A stretch of DNA of 64,000 bases from contig CAJTTT010000005.1 in NCBI GenBank assembly GCA_910579285.1, positions 1 to 64,000 on the forward strand. Direction: 5' to 3'. Origin of the DNA: an uncultured Lachnospiraceae bacterium (GTDB lineage: Bacteria > Bacillota > Clostridia > Lachnospirales > Lachnospiraceae). This document shows, piece by piece, positions 30,586 through 38,971 of the stretch (the first letter of the stretch is position 1; every line of letters begins with the position of its first letter). A model generated the notes under the pieces. It was not told the origin of the DNA. It did no database searches and saw only the letters and a list, made by a program, of their open reading frames with translations. A program made the translations under genes and the position numbers.

Positions 30586-33045
30586 TTACTCATTGATTCC
30601 CAAAAGTTTCTGTGTCAGCTTTACCGCATCGGCCGCATCCTTGGAATACCCGTCTGCGCCGATCTCATGCGCATACTCCTCCGTTATGACCGCACCGCCG
30701 ATGATGATCTTCGCCTCAATCTCCCGCTCCTTCGCGTAATCGATTACATGGCGCATCTGCTGCATGGTGGTGGTCATCAGCGCAGAGAGCGCAATGACCT
30801 GCGCGTGATGTTCCCTGGCCGCCTCAATGATTCTTTCTTTTGGCACATCCTTGCCCAGATCAATCACATGAAAACCGTAATTTTTCAACATCAGCGCCAC
30901 CAGATTTTTCCCGATATCGTGGATATCGCCCTCCACGGTGGCAATCACCACAGTCGGCATATCCGTTCCCGACTTGGCCTGTAAGAGAACAGGTTCCATA
31001 TATTCGATAGAAGCCTTCATCGCCTCCGCGCTGGCAATGAGCTGGGGCAGGAAATATTTTCCCTTGTCAAACAGCTCGCCAACCTCGTTGATGGCGGGCA
31101 GAAGAACCTCATCGAGAAGCGCTTTTGCCTCAAATCCCTGCTCCATCGCCTTCTTTGTGTCCTCCACGATGATATCCCGCTTTCCCTTTAGAACATCGGT
31201 ACGGAGTCTGTCACGGGGCGAGGAAGCGCTCTCCTCTGGCGCCGCCTTGTTCAGACGGATTCCCGTCTCCTTTGGCGCGGTCTCCCCGGCCGCCTCTTTC
31301 TTCTCCCGCAGGGCATCCATCAGCCGGATATATCGGGTATCCGCTTCCTCCTTATTCAGAAGCAGATCCGATGCGAAAGCGCAGCTCATCAGAAGCTCCT
31401 GCGAAGGGTTTGCAATGGCCATTGTCAGGCCCTCACGGATTGCCATTGTGAGAAAAGCAGTGTTTACAAAACCTCTCTCTGGCAGCCCGAAAGAAATATT
31501 GGAAAGGCCGCAGATCGTGGCAAGCCCTTTTTCCTTACAGTAGCGGATCGTCTCAAGCGTCTCTATGGCCGCGTTCTTATTCGCTCCCACGGTAGCCACC
31601 AGACCGTCCACCACAATATCTTCTTTTGTCAGGCCGAGCGCATAGGCTTTTTCCTGTATGCTTTCTATAATGTTCGTCTTTTCCTCCAGATCCTTGGGAA
31701 GTCCCGCGTCCGACAAAGGCAGGAGAATAAACATGGCGCCGTACTTTTTGGCAATGGCAAGCAGAGCGTCCTGCTTCGCCTGTTCGCCAGAGATAGAATT
31801 GATCAGCGCACGGCCCGGATATCTGCGAAGCGCCGCCTCCAGCACGTCCACATGGCTGGAATCGATGGACAGGGGCAGGCTCGTAACCCCGCTCACCGTC
31901 TCGATGGCCTTTAACATCATGGCTTTCTCATCGATGCCGCTCATTCCCATGTTCACATCCAGAATGCTTGCGCCGCAGGCTTCCTGTGCCTCCGCAAAGT
32001 CAGACACCATCTCCAGGGAGCCTTCCCTGAGCGCCGCCTGCAGCTTCTTTTTCCCGGTGGGGTTTATGCGCTCGCCAACTACGATAAAGGGATCTTCCAG
32101 CCCGAATGCCACCGTCTGCCGCTCACTCGTCAAAAATCGTTTTTCCGGCTTTGCCCGGTGCATGACGGCCATATCCTGTACCGCCTCCTTTGCCGCCCGG
32201 ATATGTGCCGGCGTTGTGCCACAGCAGCCGCCGAGCACGGAAGCGCCAGCCGAAACCAGATCCCGCATATGACGACCGAATTCCTCAGCCCCCATGTCGT
32301 AAACCGTATTGCCCTCCGCATCCAGGGAAGGCAGTCCGGCGTTTGGTTTGGCGATAATGGGAATACTGGTAACCTCCGCCATGCGGCGCACCGTATCCAC
32401 CATCTTGTCCGGCCCCGTGGAACAGTTTGTCCCCACCGCCGCAACGCCCAGACTCTCCAGTACAACCGCCGCGGTAACCGCATCGGTGCCAAACAGCGTC
32501 CTGCCGTCCGCCTCAAAGGTAAGCGTTGCCATCACAGCCAGGTCACAGACCTCCTTCGCCGCGATCACAGCAGCCCTCGTCTCCTGCAGGCTCATCATCG
32601 TCTCTATCACCAGCAGATCCACCCCCGCCTCGATGAGATAGTGGATCTGTTCCTTATATACCTCAACCAGTTCCTCGAAATCCAGTTTTCCCATAGGGGC
32701 GAGCTGTTCGCCTGTCATGGTCAGATCGCCTGCAATATATGCCTTCCCGCCGACCGCCTCTCTGGAAATTTCGACCAGATCCCGGTTGATCTGTTCGATC
32801 TGCTCTTCCATGCCGTACTCTTTCAGCTTGATCCGATTGGACGTGAAAGTAGGCGCGTAGACAATATCGCTGCCTGCCGACACAAAGTCCCGCTGCAGCC
32901 TGATCATAATATCTCTGTGTTCCAAAATCCACTGTTCCGGGCAGACACCCGCCGGCATGCCCTGCTTTTGCAGATTGGAGCCGGTGGCGCCATCCAGAAA
33001 CAGGGGCGTATTTTTTAGTAACGTCTGAAATTCTTGTCTGTTCAT
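30586..33045 (-). CDS. metH: Cobalamin-dependent methionine synthase without reactivation domain
   Basis: It moves a methyl group from methyl-THF via cobalamin to homocysteine. Domains in order: homocysteine-binding barrel (about 1-295) with zinc ligands Cys208 and Cys273/274; pterin-binding barrel (about 315-570) with VGERINPTG; cap and B12-binding domain (about 605-819) with the cobalt-ligand motif DIHDIG at 707-712. The C-terminal SAM-binding reactivation domain of E. coli MetH is absent, so the 819-residue form needs a separate reactivating protein, not seen here. It heads the ilv operon. GAGAGG lies eight bases before the ATG, and repeat B2 lies in its leader. Confidence 0.95.
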   Translation of the reverse strand: MNRQEFQTLLKNTPLFLDGATGSNLQKQGMPAGVCPEQWILEHRDIMIRLQRDFVSAGSDIVYAPTFTSNRIKLKEYGMEEQIEQINRDLVEISREAVGGKAYIAGDLTMTGEQLAPMGKLDFEELVEVYKEQIHYLIEAGVDLLVIETMMSLQETRAAVIAAKEVCDLAVMATLTFEADGRTLFGTDAVTAAVVLESLGVAAVGTNCSTGPDKMVDTVRRMAEVTSIPIIAKPNAGLPSLDAEGNTVYDMGAEEFGRHMRDLVSAGASVLGGCCGTTPAHIRAAKEAVQDMAVMHRAKPEKRFLTSERQTVAFGLEDPFIVVGERINPTGKKKLQAALREGSLEMVSDFAEAQEACGASILDVNMGMSGIDEKAMMLKAIETVSGVTSLPLSIDSSHVDVLEAALRRYPGRALINSISGEQAKQDALLAIAKKYGAMFILLPLSDAGLPKDLEEKTNIIESIQEKAYALGLTKEDIVVDGLVATVGANKNAAIETLETIRYCKEKGLATICGLSNISFGLPERGFVNTAFLTMAIREGLTMAIANPSQELLMSCAFASDLLLNKEEADTRYIRLMDALREKKEAAGETAPKETGIRLNKAAPEESASSPRDRLRTDVLKGKRDIIVEDTKKAMEQGFEAKALLDEVLLPAINEVGELFDKGKYFLPQLIASAEAMKASIEYMEPVLLQAKSGTDMPTVVIATVEGDIHDIGKNLVALMLKNYGFHVIDLGKDVPKERIIEAAREHHAQVIALSALMTTTMQQMRHVIDYAKEREIEAKIIIGGAVITEEYAHEIGADGYSKDAADAVKLTQKLLGINE

Positions 33046-33070
33046 ATATCTCTACCTCTCAAATCTATGC

Positions 33071-33167
33071 GGAGAATGCCGTATTTTAGGCATTTTCCTG
33101 AGTGAAATATAGAACTTCTCCACGAAACAGCCTCTGCTGTGAGTGGCTAGAAGCTCTTTTCACTCTA
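33071..33167 (-). repeat. Two-hairpin 3'-UTR element, copy B2
   Basis: Starts on the minus strand with the TAG stop of the lipoprotein gene (33165-33167). Outer stem TTTCACTC (33158-33165) with GAGTGAAA (33100-33107); inner stem AGAACTTCT with AGAAGCTCT and CCAC with GTGG; tip CAGC/GCTG. Second hairpin GGAGAATGCC with GGCATTTTCC (33071-33080, 33089-33098). It is also the leader of metH, which begins 26 bases further on. Confidence 0.85.
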
Positions 33168-33785
33168 TTCCTCGTAGAAAACCGTATCGTCAGTGTCAAA
33201 ATCATCCTCCGGCTCGTCCCCTCCATTCTCTTCGGGCTGCGCATCCTCCGGCTCCCCGGACTCTTCCGTCTCACCATCCTCATCCTTCCGATTCAGATAG
33301 CCTCCGCCAAGGAGCGGACTTTCCTCCGTGTAGGTGACGCCCTCCCCTTCGGGAATCTCCCCGTGCAGAATCGTGATGATATACTGGATGCGTATATTGG
33401 TTCTGTCATAATATTCCAGCGCCGCCTGCTCAGATCCCTCATCGTAGGCGTCCCCGCCGTAAGCCGCGTGGAAAAGAGCAACCGCCTCTTTCATATTTTC
33501 ATCCGCCTCATCGGCAAGGCTTTCCACCGCTGCAAACTGTTCCGGCACTTCAAGTTCCGCCATCCACTGGATGTCTTCGGCAAAAGCGTCCAGATACCCA
33601 AGCAGTTCGATCACCGCAGTATCGGATTCCCGGTCAATGGCATTCATCTTATCGTTGTACTCAGCCGTCCGCTCAAAAAAGGTATTCATATCCTCCTGAT
33701 AAGCTGTCAGTTCCTCGTTCTCTCCGCAGGCTGTGAGCAGAAAAGCAAAAAGCATGCAGACCAGCGTCATCTTGTATTTTGTCAA
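33165..33785 (-). CDS. Putative lipoprotein, acidic
   Basis: A 206-residue exported protein. The signal sequence MTLVCMLFAFLLTAC ends in a lipobox (LTAC) for lipid attachment at Cys, followed by GENEE. The body is helical and acidic, with a disordered Glu/Asp/Pro tail. I see no enzyme motif and do not recognise the family. The start is taken as TTG at 33785 since GGAGG lies nine bases before it and the signal peptide then has the right length. A promoter lies at 33836-33864. Nothing in its surroundings hints at a job. Its stop is the first triplet of repeat B2. Confidence 0.8.
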   Translation of the reverse strand: MTKYKMTLVCMLFAFLLTACGENEELTAYQEDMNTFFERTAEYNDKMNAIDRESDTAVIELLGYLDAFAEDIQWMAELEVPEQFAAVESLADEADENMKEAVALFHAAYGGDAYDEGSEQAALEYYDRTNIRIQYIITILHGEIPEGEGVTYTEESPLLGGGYLNRKDEDGETEESGEPEDAQPEENGGDEPEDDFDTDDTVFYEE

Positions 33786-33835
33786 AACAGTTATCCTCCA
33801 AAAAATATAAAAATTCATAAATCCCCTATCTAAAC

Positions 33836-33864
33836 ATACTACTGATTTCCGCCAATTTCGTCAA
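33836..33864 (-). promoter_or_regulatory. Sigma-A promoter of the lipoprotein gene
   Basis: Minus-strand TTGACG (33859-33864) and TAGTAT (33836-33841) are 17 bases apart, giving a leader of about 44 nt to the TTG start at 33785. Confidence 0.6.
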
Positions 33865-33889
33865 CCTTTTCTTTTATGGGAAAATAAGA

Positions 33890-33926
33890 GAAAAAAAGAG
33901 CGGCAGACCATGCCGGCCGCCCGCTC
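33890..33926 (-). terminator. Terminator of the arsR-HMA operon
   Basis: On the minus strand GAGCGG and CCGCTC pair around a GC-rich loop with a further GGC/GCC pair, followed by CTTTTTTTCTC. It lies 27 bases after the HMA gene stop. Confidence 0.75.
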
Positions 33927-33953
33927 CTTCTGTTTTATTTCCTGTTTTTGCTA

Positions 33954-34172
33954 TCAGAATGCGATGTCGCAGTCAGGCTCCACCTTCCGGCACGCCTTCA
34001 GAACCTGTTTCATAACGCCCTTTTCATCCGCACCTTCCACGAAATCCACCTTCATTTTCTGCGTCATAAAACTTACCACAGCCTCCGCCACACCTTCCGT
34101 CCTGTTTGCGGCTTCCTGCATCTTCTCCGCGCAGTTTGCGCAGTCCACCTCAATCTTATAAGTTTTTGTCAT
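33954..34172 (-). CDS. Heavy-metal-associated (HMA) domain protein
   Basis: A 72-residue single HMA domain, the CopZ-like size. The metal-binding CxxC is CANC (Cys11 and Cys14) in YKIEVDCANCAEKM, followed by a ferredoxin-like fold. Such proteins carry copper, zinc or cadmium to a pump or sensor. Its ATG overlaps the stop of the regulator gene (ATGA, 34169-34172). No P-type ATPase gene follows, which is unusual as such domains mostly serve one. A late Cys (LKACRK) and Cys (PDCDIAF) might add ligands. The metal is not known. Confidence 0.88.
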   Translation of the reverse strand: MTKTYKIEVDCANCAEKMQEAANRTEGVAEAVVSFMTQKMKVDFVEGADEKGVMKQVLKACRKVEPDCDIAF

Positions 34173-34474
34173 TTCCCCGCTCCTTCCATAATGTGTTCCA
34201 TTCCCATATTGAGAATAGCCCGGACATGCTCGTCATCCAGAGAATAGAAAATCGACTTGCCCTCCCGTCTGCTCTTGACCAGCTTGGAAGTCTTCAGAAT
34301 CCGAAGCTGATGACTGACGGAAGACTGGCTCATCTGTAAAATCCCGGCAATATCGTTCACACACCGCTCCGTATCAAGCATGGCATACAAAATTCTGATC
34401 CGGGTAGGGTCACCAAATATCTTAAAAAGCTCCGCCAGTCCATAGACCGCCTCATCTCTATACGCTTTCTCCAC
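34169..34474 (-). CDS. ArsR/SmtB-family metal-responsive repressor
   Basis: A 101-residue winged-helix repressor. The recognition helix region is MSQSSVSHQLRILKTSKLV. The last helix has Asp81, His83, His94 and Glu97, the spacing of the alpha-5 zinc site of CzrA/SmtB (Asp-x-His...His-x-x-His) with Glu for the last His. So zinc or a similar metal is the likely signal. A CVND motif near residue 39 gives a single cysteine, not the CxC of arsenic or cadmium sensors. The start is GTG at 34474, six bases after AAGGAGG; an upstream GTG would swallow that site. A perfect palindrome lies across its promoter. Confidence 0.9.
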   Translation of the reverse strand: MEKAYRDEAVYGLAELFKIFGDPTRIRILYAMLDTERCVNDIAGILQMSQSSVSHQLRILKTSKLVKSRREGKSIFYSLDDEHVRAILNMGMEHIMEGAGK

Positions 34475-34500
34475 AAGCGTCCTCCTTCCTCTCACACAGT

Positions 34501-34535
34501 ATTATATGTTTACTTGTTCATATTTTAATATGAAC
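34501..34535 (-). promoter_or_regulatory. ArsR operator and promoter
   Basis: GTTCATATT and AATATGAAC (34516-34524, 34527-34535) are a perfect 9-2-9 inverted repeat with the ATGAA arms typical of ArsR-family operators. A perfect minus-strand TATAAT (34501-34506) follows. The operator covers the -35 and spacer, so bound repressor would shut the promoter. Transcription would start about 20 bases before the GTG start. Confidence 0.75.
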
Positions 34536-34615
34536 CATCGTGATTTGTCAAGCCGATATTTCCATCAGCCAGGAATTTTTCTGCAGATGATGGTATTCTT
34601 TGCGCAGGCAGGTGA

Positions 34616-34650
34616 CACAAAAACGGGAGACCCGCAAAAGGTCTCCCCGT
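34616..34650 (-). terminator. Terminator of the chemoreceptor gene
   Basis: On the minus strand ACGGGGAGACC pairs with GGTCTCCCGT (one bulge), followed by TTTTTGTG, 20 bases after the stop of the chemoreceptor. Confidence 0.8.
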
Positions 34651-34669
34651 CCGTTTTCTCTGATGTAAA

Positions 34670-36385
34670 TTACAGCTTGAAGAAAGCCACATTCTCCTCC
34701 AGAATCTGCGCCATCGATTTCAGCTCGCCTGCCGCTTCTGCAAGCAGATTGATGGTAGCGTTCAGCTCCTGCATGGATGCGGTCGTCTCCTGCGTGGAAG
34801 CCGCGTTCTCCTCGGACACTGCGGACAGATTCTGGATCACGTCCACAACTTTTCCTCTCTCGCTGTTGCACTCATCCGCCTGGCTGCTGATCACACTGGA
34901 TTCCTTTCTGGAATTCTCGATGCCAGTGCTCACGACATCGAATTTCTCCCTTGTCTGCACCAGTTTCTGCTGCTGTTCCAAAATAATCTCATTCACTTCA
35001 TTCATAATCTGGACAGACGCTTCAGAGTCGACCGTCAACTGGTGAATGATATCCTCTATAGTCTTCGTGGACTGTGCGGAATCCTCAGACAGCTTGGAAA
35101 TCTGGGTTGCCACTACGGCAAATCCGCGGCCGGCCTCTCCTGCCCGGGCTGCCTCTATGCTTGCATTCAAGGCAAGCAGGCTGGTCTCACTGGCAATCGA
35201 TGCGATGAGATTGACGGCATCCTGGATTCTGGTGACAGAATCGTTGGTCGTATGTACGGAAACCTCGATCTTTTTGATCGCATCCGTTGTCCTGTCATTG
35301 GACTCACTCAGTTCGTTGATAATTCTGGAAGCCTCCACATCCGACTCGTGCATCTGCTCCGAAAGGTTGTCAAGCTCCTTTACGCTGTCCGCAATCTTTT
35401 CAATGATAGCGCCCATATTGGCAATCTGTCCGGTAGCGGACTCGATATCCTCCGCCATAGCGACGGCTCCTTTGGAGATATCCTCCACCGCGCTGCTGAT
35501 TTCATCGGCCGTGGTCGAGGTCTGGGATGCCATAGTCTCCAGATTGTCTCCCTGCCGCATCAGCGTATCGGTATTTTTCTTAATGCTGCCGATAATGCTC
35601 TGCAGCTCATCCAACAGTCTCTTTACGGCATGTCCCATAACGCCGATTTCATCGGATCTTCTCAAAATTCTCTCGTTTACGGTCAGATTCAGATCGCCAT
35701 CCGCCAGTGAAGAAAGAAGTGTCTCTGTCTGGACAATGACTCTTGCGATCGCGCTCGCAATCTTTGCACATACTAACAGCGCAACGATGAGAACAAAACC
35801 GGCAATTCCAAGAATCATCAGTGAACTCCGGTTGATTCTGGCATTGGCCTCCGTGGCAGGCTGTCCCGCGAACACCATACCCACGCATTTCCCGCTGGCA
35901 TCAAGCGCCGGCATATAGAACGCATAGTAAGTTTCCCCGTTTATGACAACGCTGTCCGTCTCATAATTTTTTCCTTCGTTGATAACAGCCTGTATCACCG
36001 CGTCAGACGCTTTCGTGCCAAGGATCCGCTCCCCGGTGTCTTTATCCCGCAAAGAAGTGGCGCGTCTGGTATCCCCAAAGAAGAGAGTCACATCCGCATC
36101 GCTGCCGTCCACAAAACTGTCAATGATATCCACGTTTTCAGAAACGCTGTAATCGCCTTTATAAAGCGTGTCTCCCTCCATTCGGTATTCACCCGGGTCG
36201 AGCGCCTCATAAGCTGCATATACGCTCCGGCAGAGGTTTTCAAGCCCGTCCATCGTGGCATCGTGCACCATATTTCTCATGGTACCGATTGCATACACCG
36301 TAACAAAAGTAACCATAACCACCAGCGGGATCACACAGAGCATCAAAAGCTGCGCCATTACGCTTAATTTCTTCTGTTTTTTCAT
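34670..36385 (-). CDS. Methyl-accepting chemotaxis protein
   Basis: A 571-residue transmembrane chemoreceptor. Helix 1 spans about 10-32. A single Cache-like sensor domain (33-190) lies outside. Helix 2 is at about 193-212, a HAMP domain follows, and then the signalling hairpin with the highly conserved tip SLLALNASIEAARAGEAGRG. It would control CheA in the cytoplasm, so the organism is presumably motile; no che or flagellar genes are in the window. The ATG has AAGGAG nine bases upstream. It stands alone with its own terminator. Ligand unknown. Confidence 0.93.
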   Translation of the reverse strand: MKKQKKLSVMAQLLMLCVIPLVVMVTFVTVYAIGTMRNMVHDATMDGLENLCRSVYAAYEALDPGEYRMEGDTLYKGDYSVSENVDIIDSFVDGSDADVTLFFGDTRRATSLRDKDTGERILGTKASDAVIQAVINEGKNYETDSVVINGETYYAFYMPALDASGKCVGMVFAGQPATEANARINRSSLMILGIAGFVLIVALLVCAKIASAIARVIVQTETLLSSLADGDLNLTVNERILRRSDEIGVMGHAVKRLLDELQSIIGSIKKNTDTLMRQGDNLETMASQTSTTADEISSAVEDISKGAVAMAEDIESATGQIANMGAIIEKIADSVKELDNLSEQMHESDVEASRIINELSESNDRTTDAIKKIEVSVHTTNDSVTRIQDAVNLIASIASETSLLALNASIEAARAGEAGRGFAVVATQISKLSEDSAQSTKTIEDIIHQLTVDSEASVQIMNEVNEIILEQQQKLVQTREKFDVVSTGIENSRKESSVISSQADECNSERGKVVDVIQNLSAVSEENAASTQETTASMQELNATINLLAEAAGELKSMAQILEENVAFFKL

Positions 36386-36442
36386 CCTTAACTTCTCCTT
36401 TTACTTGATACATTTTCAACCTCTCCCCGCATTTTTGATGAC

Positions 36443-36471
36443 AATATATAGTCAGCACCAATGCAATGCAA
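36443..36471 (-). promoter_or_regulatory. Possible promoter of the chemoreceptor gene
   Basis: Minus-strand TTGCAT (36466-36471) and TATATT (36443-36448) are 17 bases apart. The -35 is weak. I see no sigma-D-type sequence. The rest of the 234-base gap up to 36619 is AT-rich and holds nothing further that I recognise. Confidence 0.35.
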
Positions 36472-36619
36472 GGAAGGCAGCCAGCCGAAAAATGAGAGAA
36501 TCGGACAGTGTCTATGATTTTATCATATTTGTTTCAAAATTTCCATAATAAACAAGGAAAAACGTAAAATTTACACATAACCTACATATTATTACACAAA
36601 TTCTGCCTTTATCAACAGA

Positions 36620-38686
36620 CTATGGGCGCACCTGGCCGTCTCCCGTGATCTGGTATTTGTAGGAAGTCAGCTCTCTGAGCCCCATCGGCCCTCTGGCATG
36701 AAGCTTCTGGGTGCTGATGCCGATTTCCGCACCGAAACCAAATTCAAAGCCATCCGTAAAGCGGGTGGAGGCGTTCACATACACGCAGGCCGAATCCACC
36801 TCCCGCAGGAACTTCTGTGCATGGGCTTTATCCTCTGTCAAAATGGCGTCGGAATGCCCTGTATTGTACTTATTGATATGAGCGATCGCCTCCTCTAAAG
36901 ATGCAACGGTTTTCACGGAAAGAATCAGATCCAGATACTCGGTGCCGTAATCCGCCTCGGTGACAGCCTGCGCTCCCGGGATCTGTTTTTGTACCGTCTC
37001 GTCGCCTCTGATCTCCACCTGTTTCTCCAAAAGGGCATTCCCCAGGAGCGGCAGGATTTTTTCTGCTGCTTTTTCATGCACAAGCAGAGATTCACAGGCA
37101 TTGCAGACACCGATGCGCTGGGTCTTCGCATTGACGACGATGGGAACCGCCTTTGCAGGGTCAGCCGATTCGTCGATATAAATATGACAGTTTCCTGTCC
37201 CCGTTTCGATCACGGGTATCATGCTGTTCTCCACAACCGAACGGATCAGTCCCGCTCCGCCTCTGGGAATCAGAACGTCCACAAATGCCTTCAGCTTCAT
37301 AAAGGCTGTGGTCACTGCCCTGTCGTTGTTTTCTATCAGTTGAATGGCGTTTTTGTCAATGCCTTCCTGTGCAAGAGCCTCCCGGATCGTCTCTGTGATG
37401 GCCTGATTGGAATAAAAAGCATCTTTTCCGCCCTTTAAAATCACGGCGTTTCCCGTCTTAAAGCAAAGGCCGAAAGCATCCGCCGTCACATTGGGCCTGG
37501 CCTCGTAAATAATGCCTGTCACCCCCATAGGAACCCGCACTTTCTCTATGTGAAGACCGTTTGGCCTGTCAAAGGCTTCCATCACCTCTCCCACCGGGTC
37601 CGGCAGAGCGGCAATCTGCATAAGGCCTTCCGCCATCGCCTCTATCCTTGCCGGCGTCAGCCGCAGGCGGTCGAGAAGCCCCTCCGCCATTCCGTTCTCC
37701 TTTGCGCGCGCGTAATCCTTATCATTTGCCGCAAGGATTCTTTCGCTCCCCCGCTCGAGCGCGTCCGCCGCCTGTGCAAGGGCATGGTTTTTCTGCACGG
37801 TGTCCAGTCCGTGCAAAACCGCCTTTGCCGCCTGCGCCTGTCCGCCGAGGGTTGACAAATACTCATTGATTTCCTTTTCTGTCAATGCATTTTCCATAAG
37901 CAAGTCTTCCTTTCCCATTTTACCGCCATCTATGATTTCCTTCTCCGTGACCACACACATAGGACAAATATCGTGTACTTCCCAGGGGATTTCCCCCAAA
38001 ACCTGGCAATCATATGCCAAAGCTGCGGTGAGATATGCTGCCCGAAGGTGCATTTTCCCTTCCGTGTCCTCCACCGCTTCTGAAAGTCTGCTCAAATATC
38101 TGTCATAAAATCCGCCGCCGTAGCCGATTCTGTGGCATGCCCTGTCAAACGCCGCGCCGGGCAGGCAGATCATAACCGGCAGTACAGCAGATTCGCCTTC
38201 CTGCTCCTCCCGGTTTCTCAACGGTTTCTCCGGGCGTCCGCCCGCTCGTTGACTTATTCGGTCATTCATCCACCCCTCAAACAACTGCCCGCCCGGAGGC
38301 TCCAAAATCCCCTGATAGCCTTCCGTCAGATCCGCCTCGGAAAAAATGCGGTAAAAATCCATCTCTTTTCCCGAGACTTTCGGCACAAACACCGCTTTTC
38401 CATCCGAAAAGGCTCTGTCCAGCAAAGGGAAGGTATTCACCTCGCTGCGGAAACTGACATAAGTGAGGATGGCCTCCGCCTCCCGGTAGCCGGGCAGACT
38501 GACCAGCCTTTCTATCATCCTGTCACCGTAACTTCTGCGCTGCTCAGCCGTCAGGCTGTCCCGTCTCTCCAGGGCAGCCCGCCGGATGCGTCTCTTTGCC
38601 GCAGTCTGGTCTTTTGCCACAGTATCCTCTGCGCTCTTTGATTTCCAGGCTGCTTCCAAATTTTCCAGCTCCGCACGCATATCCAT
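36620..38686 (-). CDS. proA: Fused 5-formyl-THF cyclo-ligase and gamma-glutamyl phosphate reductase
   Basis: One 688-residue frame joins two enzymes. Residues about 30-250 are 5-formyltetrahydrofolate cyclo-ligase: KRRIRRAALERRD at the start and GAAFDRACHRIGYGGGFYDRYL as the ATP/folate signature. Residues 264-688 are ProA, which reduces glutamyl phosphate for proline synthesis, with the catalytic Cys in QRIGVCNACESL and the NADP region. No stop codon lies between. An internal ATG at 37897 (residue 264) has AAAGGAAGA seven bases upstream, so a separate 425-residue ProA could also be made. A sequencing error that hid a stop is possible but the frame is intact. It follows proB and ynzC. Confidence 0.9.
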   Translation of the reverse strand: MDMRAELENLEAAWKSKSAEDTVAKDQTAAKRRIRRAALERRDSLTAEQRRSYGDRMIERLVSLPGYREAEAILTYVSFRSEVNTFPLLDRAFSDGKAVFVPKVSGKEMDFYRIFSEADLTEGYQGILEPPGGQLFEGWMNDRISQRAGGRPEKPLRNREEQEGESAVLPVMICLPGAAFDRACHRIGYGGGFYDRYLSRLSEAVEDTEGKMHLRAAYLTAALAYDCQVLGEIPWEVHDICPMCVVTEKEIIDGGKMGKEDLLMENALTEKEINEYLSTLGGQAQAAKAVLHGLDTVQKNHALAQAADALERGSERILAANDKDYARAKENGMAEGLLDRLRLTPARIEAMAEGLMQIAALPDPVGEVMEAFDRPNGLHIEKVRVPMGVTGIIYEARPNVTADAFGLCFKTGNAVILKGGKDAFYSNQAITETIREALAQEGIDKNAIQLIENNDRAVTTAFMKLKAFVDVLIPRGGAGLIRSVVENSMIPVIETGTGNCHIYIDESADPAKAVPIVVNAKTQRIGVCNACESLLVHEKAAEKILPLLGNALLEKQVEIRGDETVQKQIPGAQAVTEADYGTEYLDLILSVKTVASLEEAIAHINKYNTGHSDAILTEDKAHAQKFLREVDSACVYVNASTRFTDGFEFGFGAEIGISTQKLHARGPMGLRELTSYKYQITGDGQVRP

Positions 38687-38697
38687 TTCCTCTCCCG

Positions 38698-38925
38698 TCA
38701 GGACGGTTTTTCGGGGTTCCTTTTCTTACTGCTAAGTTTCGTCACGCTGCCATCCTTTTCCACAATGGAGATATTGTCAAGCTGCCCCTTCAGATTCGCC
38801 CGCACATTCGCCACATAGGCCTGCCGCAGCGCCGCCTGCTCCTCCTTCTCCTCCGGGGTGAGACCTTCTCCTTGGGATTTGTGGTACAATTCATTGATTC
38901 GCGCCGTCATCTGTTCTACGTTCAT
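38698..38925 (-). CDS. YnzC/DUF896 family small protein
   Basis: A 75-residue protein of the UPF0291 group, whose role is not established. It matches the family core: RINELYHKSQGEGLTPEEKEEQAALRQAYV in two helices. The tail is basic. In Bacillus ynzC is a small SOS-linked gene next to others; here it lies between proB and the cyclo-ligase/proA fusion, 11 bases from the latter. AAGGAA precedes the ATG. Confidence 0.9.
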   Translation of the reverse strand: MNVEQMTARINELYHKSQGEGLTPEEKEEQAALRQAYVANVRANLKGQLDNISIVEKDGSVTKLSSKKRNPEKPS

Positions 38926-38971
38926 ATGCTTTTTTCCTTTTTATACTCCTGCTTACCCAGCGTGTTGTCAT

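Noticed and set aside
33046..33110. SAM or cobalamin riboswitch before metH
   Set aside because: The leader is short and filled by repeat B2; no conserved riboswitch core is visible.
37895..37920. Treating proA and the cyclo-ligase as two genes only
   Set aside because: The frame between them is open with no stop, so I annotate one fused gene and mention the internal start instead.
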